Under the pieces are notes generated by a model that did not search any database, was not told the DNA's origin, and was given only the letters and a program-made list of their open reading frames with translations. A stretch of 7,178 nt of DNA from Lachnospiraceae bacterium (GTDB lineage: Bacteria; Bacillota_A; Clostridia; Lachnospirales; Lachnospiraceae), in contig JAGDDC010000324.1 of assembly GCA_017958245.1 (NCBI GenBank), positions 1-7,178 of the forward strand. Direction: 5' to 3'. Position numbers and translations under genes: made by a program. Below, piece by piece: positions 1 to 4,340 of this stretch (the first letter of the stretch is position 1; each line of letters opens with the position of its first letter).

Positions 1-245
1 GGTAGAGATTCTTGTTCGCTTGGAACGAGAAAGCCGCGCCATTAGATCTCGCTTCGCGAGGAGCGCGGCCTACGTCAAGCTTTCTTCGAAAGCATGACTA
101 TAAACACAATGCTGAAATTGGACCGTCTCGGTCAACAATTTCAGCATCGATTGTGTTTTTGGAAAGCGGACTTAGAATCTCACCAGCGCGGAAGCCGTTT
201 GCAGAGCATCCCCTGACGGCGATTATTCGATAGTCCTACTTTTTT
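1..245. ncRNA. Candidate structured noncoding RNA (class unknown, possibly cut at left edge)
   Basis: No credible coding region lies here, but hairpins follow one another almost without gaps. H1 pairs 9-17 with 23-31. H2 pairs 33-39 with 63-69 and encloses 48-52/56-60. H3 pairs 79-84 with 88-93 around a TTC loop. H4 pairs 102-125 with 129-158 (24 bp, two bulges). A last domain pairs 168-172/232-236, 175-178/225-228, 194-198/216-220 and 202-206/211-215. Bases 1-5 can also pair with 236-240, closing the whole set just before a T-run at 240-245, which suggests a plus-strand transcript ending there. Strand evidence is mixed: H1 and the closing stem need G-U pairs on the plus strand, whereas 205/212 is G-U only on the minus strand. 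It may instead be a structured 3' UTR of the protease gene to its right. I do not recognise a known RNA family. Confidence 0.4.
102..160. terminator. Long bulged hairpin, possible intrinsic terminator
   Basis: Three stacked helices, 102-110/150-158 (9 bp), 111-120/136-145 (10 bp) and 121-125/129-133 (5 bp), close on a TCT loop, with right-arm bulges of 2 nt (134-135) and 4 nt (146-149). On the plus strand the stem runs into five Ts (156-160), a terminator-like tail. On the minus strand the tail is only TTTATAG, so ending the 244-3948 transcript here is possible but weaker. It may equally be one arm of the larger RNA that fills this region. Confidence 0.35.
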
Positions 246-3200
246 AGTTTGCAAGATCAAATCCGGTTTCATTTCCTGCGTAGTCGTAGACTGCTACGTA
301 GCAGTCTTCTGCGGGCCTGTCGATCACGACTTTCTTTGTTACGCCGGGTTTGGTCTGGTTGACGGCGTAGCGTTTGATCACGTTTTTCTTGTCGGCGTCG
401 TAGACAACCACAGCTGCGACGTAGCGGTCGTCCTTCACGCGTACCGTCAACGTATCGATCGCGTTGCCCTTCTTGTCGGTCCGGGTGCCGCTCTTGCCGG
501 CCTTGGCCGTGGGAGCTGTGTTGTCGATGACGAGCGGCAGCGAGATCGTCGTGCCTCTGCCCTTCGCCTCGTCAATGCTCTTGTAATACTCGGGTACCGA
601 GGTGAGGCTCACGAGCACCTTCGTGCCATCGGGCAGTGGGTTGCCGTCCGCGTCCGTTCCCTTCCATCCAAACACGAACCTGTCGTGGGTGACTTCCCAT
701 TTTCCGTCGTTGTAATTGTAGAAAGCACCGACCCAGTACTCCTCGTCCTGCTCAAAGTAGACATCGCCGGTCTCGGCGTTCTCGATCTTCGCGCAGATGT
801 AACGCGCGTTCCTGAGATAGGTCACGTCGAGCTCTTCGAGAACATCTCCCGAAGTCGAGGAGAAAGCGTTTCGCTCGGGCATGTAGAACTGGTCCCTCAC
901 GAAGGGGTTGGAAGCGTATTTGAACTCGTCCTTTCTCGCCTTTGAGAAGAAGAGGAAGTAGTTCGTGACTTCGGGTGCTTCCAGTGTATAAATCCACCAA
1001 TCAAAGCTTCCGTGGCGGTATTCGATGTAGTCGAAAGGCTCGTACATCGAAGAGTCGCTCCAATCGCCGTAGAAAGCGAGGAAGGGAAGCGAGAGGACCG
1101 TCTCGCCGTAGAGGTAGACATAGCCCTCTACGAATATACCGTTCGGGAAGTTCTCAAGGTAATCCCTGTCGCCCTTGGTCAGCTTGATCTTCACGCTCAC
1201 GCTCGCCTCGTCGTCTGCGACTATGAGGGTGTGCTTTGAAAGGTCAATATTGCTCTTCGCAGGCTTCTTGACAGCCTTTGCAAGGGCAGTGGCGTCCTTT
1301 TTGTTCACAGCGCCGTCGTCGTTCAAGTCGAATTCCCAGTAGCAGTTTTTGAACACTGCGCCGGCCTTCTTCTTGCCGCCCTTCTTTACATAAGACCTGA
1401 GGACCTTCGCGTCTTTCCCGTCAACCTTTCCGTTCCCGTCGAGATCGTAGGTGAGGACGAGCTTGTCGCTCGAAGAGTAGGTCGCCTTCGGTGAGAGCTG
1501 CATGGAGTCCTCTGTGATGAAGAGCATCCCGCTGTCATCGGAATCCAGGCTCTCTGTGAGAGCAGAACTGTCGAGCGTATAGTAGAGCTCCTTGCCCGGG
1601 TTCATGTTCTTCACGGTGAAATCAAAGCTGTACACGCCCTTCCTGTCAGGGTCGTCGCCCAGCTCAGCCTTCACCTTGCCGTCGTTGCCCTCTTCCGGGC
1701 CTACGAGGAGGTAAGCGGGAGTCGAAGTCGCATTTTGCGCATTTGCAAGGCCTGCGCCCTGCTTTCTCGGTGAGTACTCGACTCCGTCGGTCTTCCTTAT
1801 GGGATCCGCCGTACTCATGAGGATTGCCTGCGCCAGAGCTCTCTTGGAGAGTCCCGTGCTCTCCGTCAGGTTGTTCTCCTCGATGTGCTGGATGACCAGA
1901 GCCGCAAGCCCCGAGATCATAGGGGTTGCCATGGAGGTTCCGCCCATTGCGCCGTATTCGTCGTCGGGATAGGTCGAGTATATGTCGTCGCCCGGCGCCA
2001 TGATCTCGGGTTTCAGTGAAAGATCCTCGGGCACACCCCAGGACGAGAAGTCGCTCGGTATATAGCCGTACTCTTCGGGCCTTGCGTATTCCGTTTCGCT
2101 TCCCACCCTCATGGTTCCGAAGTGGATCCTCTTCTCGGTGTCATAATCGGCGTTTGCCTCCACAGCCAGGGCGTCGAAGATCGAGATCGCCACGCAGGGT
2201 ACGGGGGCGGGGTCGACGCCGACGCTGAAGTTCATCGCACCGGGGGCGTTGTTACATATCACAACTGCGATGGCACCGGCGGAGACAGCTGCCGCATGCT
2301 TCTCGGCAAATGTGATCTCGCCCCTGTCGACCATGACGATCTTGCCTTCCACGTCGATGTTCTCATAGTCCTCGGGAGTGCCGAAGCCTTCTATATATAC
2401 GTAGTCAAAAGATTTGCCCTCGTCCGCGCCCTCAAGGGAACCGAGGGTATCCATATCGTCACCGAACTCATCGCTCACGGCCACCTCAAAAGCCTTCACG
2501 GAACCGTCGAAGATCAGGGGTGTTCCAACGTAGCCGATATTCACATCGCTTGCGACTGCGAGGCTGTCCGTGAATGATGCGGGTGAAGCCAATGTCGAGA
2601 GATTGATCTCTGCCGCCCTGTTGAGAGCGTAGCCGTTGTATTCCATATCGGCCCATGCGTACGAATTGCCTGCTGCGATCGCAACTACCGCGTCGCTTTC
2701 ACGCACCTTCTTCATGATGTCGCAGAACATCTCGTCTTCCGCAGCGGGATCTGCATAGCCGGCTTCGGCCCCGCCAAGGCTTAAGTTTATCGCATCCGCG
2801 CCAAGCAGCAGCGCGTCTTCGATGGCCATCATATAGTCGTAAGGGTTTGTCCCGTTCGTGAATACGTGCATGGCGATGATCTGCGCGTCCGGAGCAACAC
2901 CGGCAACGCCCAGCCTCTCGGGACCGAACTCTCCGTCGTGGTCAACATATCTGTTGGCAGCGGCGATCCCCGCCACATGCATGCCGTGGCCGCTGGAGTA
3001 CTCGTCGAAGATCTCGATCGAAGCGCTCGCATAGTTGAAGCCGAAAGGGATCTTGGCAGAGCGATAGAGCAGTTCCTCGGTCCCTTCCTCGCACATCTCG
3101 CCTGCATGGAGCCTGCCAAGGAGACTTTTTACCTCTCTTTCATCGAGAAGGTTGTAGTCTTTTATGGTCTTCCCCGCCTTTGCCGCGGTCTCTTCGAGGC

Positions 3201-3948
3201 TGTAGAGGAAAGCGTCCTCCGCAAATGAAGGATGATCGGCCTGCATGCCGTCATCGATGATCGCGATCCTCATGCCTGCGCCCGTGTAGCCCTTTGACCA
3301 GGCGGAATCTTTCTCTACCATCTCACCTGCCGTGAGTGTGAGTCTGTCAGGTTCTGTCGCAGGCTCTGCGGGGCTGTCTGATACGACTCTTGTGCTGCCT
3401 GCGGTTGCGGGGGAGTCAGAGGAAACATGCCCTTTTGCATGTATCCTGTCACCCATCTTCCCGTCTGCGGTAGTCCTCTGTGAACCCGAGGATACCTTGA
3501 CTACGAAGCCGAGCTGTCTTACGGCATCGAGTCCGGATTCGGGGAGTTCGAGGAACAGGGCGTCCGTCAGGACGCGGAGACTGCCTCTGCTCTTGAGGTC
3601 CGATGTCCCGAGCGCTTCTTTTATCATATCGAGCGCCTTCTCCTGATAGGCTTTCAGTTCGTCCAGATAAGCCAGCGCCTCGGGTGAGGAAGCTGCGGAC
3701 TCCGCATCAAAGCCTGCGTCTTCAAGACCGGGCTTGTCGAGGGTTACAATGACGCTTACCTGTCTGTCCTCCGCACCGGCGGGAAGCCCGGTATCGGGAG
3801 CGACAGAGAACTGCGATGCCTCTGCCTTGCCTGCAGTCCCCGCCTTAACATCAGCTCTTGCCTGCGTGGTCCCTGCCATCATGCAAAATGCCAGAAGGAT
3901 CGCAAGAACCCTTCCGGCAGACTTATAGATCCGTGGAAAAACAACCAT
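244..3948 (-). CDS. Secreted S8 (subtilisin-like) serine protease, C5a-peptidase/lactocepin type, with internal dockerin-like module
   Basis: An extracellular endopeptidase of 1234 aa. Start: ATG at 3948 follows GGAGG (3954-3958) and lies about 40 nt after a good promoter; an in-frame ATG at 4023 lies in that promoter's -35 box and is rejected. Residues 1-32 form a signal peptide with a likely cut after ARA; a propeptide follows to about 175. A Ser/Pro/Thr/Ala-rich linker with SDSPA twice (about 176-202) leads to the S8 domain. Catalytic residues are D232 (IIDDG), H321 (GHGMHVAG), oxyanion N428 (AAGNSYAW) and S672 (GGTSMATP). A PA domain (about 480-610) sits between N428 and S672. An Fn3-like domain (about 757-963) is split by two EF-type loops (835-895). 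Further beta domains follow, including the C5a-peptidase-like LRNA stretch. No LPXTG, SLH motif or C-terminal membrane helix is present. Odd points are Met for the usual Thr in HGTH and DDG for DTG/DSG. Family assignment is firm; the substrate is unknown. Confidence 0.93.
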   Translation of the reverse strand: MVVFPRIYKSAGRVLAILLAFCMMAGTTQARADVKAGTAGKAEASQFSVAPDTGLPAGAEDRQVSVIVTLDKPGLEDAGFDAESAASSPEALAYLDELKAYQEKALDMIKEALGTSDLKSRGSLRVLTDALFLELPESGLDAVRQLGFVVKVSSGSQRTTADGKMGDRIHAKGHVSSDSPATAGSTRVVSDSPAEPATEPDRLTLTAGEMVEKDSAWSKGYTGAGMRIAIIDDGMQADHPSFAEDAFLYSLEETAAKAGKTIKDYNLLDEREVKSLLGRLHAGEMCEEGTEELLYRSAKIPFGFNYASASIEIFDEYSSGHGMHVAGIAAANRYVDHDGEFGPERLGVAGVAPDAQIIAMHVFTNGTNPYDYMMAIEDALLLGADAINLSLGGAEAGYADPAAEDEMFCDIMKKVRESDAVVAIAAGNSYAWADMEYNGYALNRAAEINLSTLASPASFTDSLAVASDVNIGYVGTPLIFDGSVKAFEVAVSDEFGDDMDTLGSLEGADEGKSFDYVYIEGFGTPEDYENIDVEGKIVMVDRGEITFAEKHAAAVSAGAIAVVICNNAPGAMNFSVGVDPAPVPCVAISIFDALAVEANADYDTEKRIHFGTMRVGSETEYARPEEYGYIPSDFSSWGVPEDLSLKPEIMAPGDDIYSTYPDDEYGAMGGTSMATPMISGLAALVIQHIEENNLTESTGLSKRALAQAILMSTADPIRKTDGVEYSPRKQGAGLANAQNATSTPAYLLVGPEEGNDGKVKAELGDDPDRKGVYSFDFTVKNMNPGKELYYTLDSSALTESLDSDDSGMLFITEDSMQLSPKATYSSSDKLVLTYDLDGNGKVDGKDAKVLRSYVKKGGKKKAGAVFKNCYWEFDLNDDGAVNKKDATALAKAVKKPAKSNIDLSKHTLIVADDEASVSVKIKLTKGDRDYLENFPNGIFVEGYVYLYGETVLSLPFLAFYGDWSDSSMYEPFDYIEYRHGSFDWWIYTLEAPEVTNYFLFFSKARKDEFKYASNPFVRDQFYMPERNAFSSTSGDVLEELDVTYLRNARYICAKIENAETGDVYFEQDEEYWVGAFYNYNDGKWEVTHDRFVFGWKGTDADGNPLPDGTKVLVSLTSVPEYYKSIDEAKGRGTTISLPLVIDNTAPTAKAGKSGTRTDKKGNAIDTLTVRVKDDRYVAAVVVYDADKKNVIKRYAVNQTKPGVTKKVVIDRPAEDCYVAVYDYAGNETGFDLAN
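1264..1446 (-). other. Dockerin-like Ca-binding module inside the first protease
   Basis: Residues 835-895 hold two loops of the dockerin/EF-hand type. Loop 1 has D835, D837, N839, G840, V842, D843 and D846. Loop 2 starts at D874 with N876, D878, G879, V881, N882 and D885, so Asn replaces the usual Asp at position 9. A Lys-rich segment (KKGGKKK) lies between them. Type I dockerins bind cohesins on scaffold proteins and fold around calcium. Here the module is internal, between the two halves of an Fn3-like domain, rather than C-terminal. Cohesin binding is inferred, not shown. Confidence 0.8.
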
Positions 3949-3953
3949 ATAGT

Positions 3954-3958
3954 CCTCC
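3954..3958 (-). promoter_or_regulatory. Ribosome binding site fixing the start of the first protease
   Basis: On the minus strand GGAGG stands 5 nt before the ATG at 3948. The alternative upstream ATG at 4023 has no purine-rich site in front of it, so this site decides the start. Confidence 0.85.
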
Positions 3959-3962
3959 GTTC

Positions 3963-3979
3963 TGCCACGCCTCGTGGCA
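3963..3979 (-). promoter_or_regulatory. Short leader hairpin upstream of the ribosome binding site
   Basis: TGCCAC (minus strand) pairs perfectly with GTGGCA around the 5-nt loop GAGGC. It sits between the predicted transcription start (about 3988) and the GGAGG, ending 4 nt from it. It could stabilise the mRNA 5' end or tune ribosome access. The same arms form a palindrome in DNA, so an operator is an alternative. The function is inferred. Confidence 0.45.
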
Positions 3980-3994
3980 AATGTTCTGATTAGA

Positions 3995-4023
3995 AGTATA
4001 CTCTTGCCATTCAGATGCGTCAA
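3995..4023 (-). promoter_or_regulatory. Sigma-A-like promoter of the first protease
   Basis: On the minus strand TTGACG (4023-4018) and TATACT (4000-3995) are separated by 17 nt; each matches the vegetative consensus at 5 of 6 bases. The predicted start of transcription is near 3988, giving a leader of about 40 nt. Confidence 0.75.
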
Positions 4024-4026
4024 GAA

Positions 4027-4045
4027 AGGGTAACAAAACAGGGTA
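4027..4045. repeat. Direct repeat AGGGTA x2, possible regulator site
   Basis: AGGGTA occurs at 4027-4032 and 4040-4045, a 13-bp period, starting 3 bp upstream of the first protease's -35 box. Paired direct repeats with roughly one-turn spacing in this position are typical of activator sites. The motif is short and chance is possible. Confidence 0.25.
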
Positions 4046-4057
4046 CAGGAATTACAA

Positions 4058-4082
4058 AATTTTTTTGGCTAAAAAATTATTT
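4058..4082. promoter_or_regulatory. A/T tracts between the divergent promoters (possible UP element)
   Basis: A T-tract (4060-4066) and an A-tract (4071-4076) form the inverted repeat AATTTTTT/AAAAAATT around TGGCT. They lie about 15-40 bp upstream of the -35 box of the second protease, where A/T tracts bend DNA or contact the RNA polymerase alpha subunit. This role is inferred from position and composition only. Confidence 0.35.
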
Positions 4083-4096
4083 AGTGATTTAACACG

Positions 4097-4126
4097 TTGA
4101 CAAATCAATGTGACATATTATACAAT
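4097..4126 (+). promoter_or_regulatory. Sigma-A-like promoter of the second protease
   Basis: A perfect TTGACA (4097-4102) is followed after 18 nt by TACAAT (4121-4126, 5 of 6 to consensus). The predicted start is near 4133, leaving an untranslated leader of about 210 nt before the ATG at 4341. The promoter lies back to back with that of the first protease, their -35 boxes 73 bp apart. Confidence 0.75.
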
Positions 4127-4171
4127 ATCAGTTATCTACACGGAAAATGGATTCATTTTAAACCGGATCCA

Positions 4172-4252
4172 GCCACAGGGAAGAAAGAAACCCCGAAAAT
4201 CAACGAATTCCGGGCTTTCTTGAAGGGATGTGGCCGTGCTTTGCAGGTACGG
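4172..4252 (+). promoter_or_regulatory. Structured 5' leader of the second protease (unassigned RNA element)
   Basis: A compound stem-loop pairs 4172-4177 with 4229-4234 (GCCACA/TGTGGC), 4181-4187 with 4215-4221 (AAGAAAG/CTTTCTT) and 4192-4195 with 4211-4214 (CCCG/CGGG): 17 bp with an asymmetric internal loop and a 4-nt bulge. It abuts a second hairpin, 4234-4239/4247-4252, whose G-U pair exists only in the plus-strand RNA, as expected for a leader. Further weak pairing (4267-4271 with 4303-4307) is possible. No T-run follows, so control by transcription termination is not evident; translation or RNA stability would be more likely. I match it to no riboswitch class. Confidence 0.45.
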
Positions 4253-4325
4253 AGAGCTTCACAAAAGGCGAAAAAGTTACAACGAATTGACGCTTTGAAG
4301 ACTCGCCGCACCGGAAAAAATATGT

Positions 4326-4332
4326 AGGGAGG
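4326..4332 (+). promoter_or_regulatory. Ribosome binding site of the second protease
   Basis: AGGGAGG stands 8 nt before the ATG at 4341, which begins a clear Lys/Arg-led signal peptide. This settles the start. Confidence 0.85.
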
Positions 4333-4340
4333 AAAGGTAC

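Noticed and set aside
12..233. Possible small protein (73 codons) starting at TTG
   Set aside because: The frame begins inside a hairpin stem without a ribosome binding site, and the region is better explained as structured RNA.
168..240. tRNA-like segment containing TTCGA near its end
   Set aside because: The required T-stem, anticodon stem and 7-bp acceptor stem do not form.
2122..2577. 151-codon open frame on the plus strand inside the first protease gene
   Set aside because: It is antisense to a firmly assigned protein, lacks a ribosome binding site and matches no domain; GC-rich third positions produce such shadows.
2653..3255. First protease as an inactive pseudoprotease
   Set aside because: The Asp, His, Asn and Ser needed for catalysis are all present and the frame is intact, despite the altered flanking residues.
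3870..3948. Lipoprotein signal in the first protease (Cys in the hydrophobic core, LAFC)
   Set aside because: Phe just before the Cys does not fit a lipobox, and a normal ARA cleavage site follows; the second protease's MSLC also fails.
4171..4230. Resemblance of CCACAGGGAAG to the start of a cyclic di-GMP riboswitch
   Set aside because: The second conserved block and the receptor stem of that class are absent, so the match is probably chance.
4097..4327. Possible 76-codon leader protein upstream of the second protease
   Set aside because: Its TTG start is the -35 box of the promoter, so it would not be transcribed from there, and no in-frame ATG with a binding site follows.
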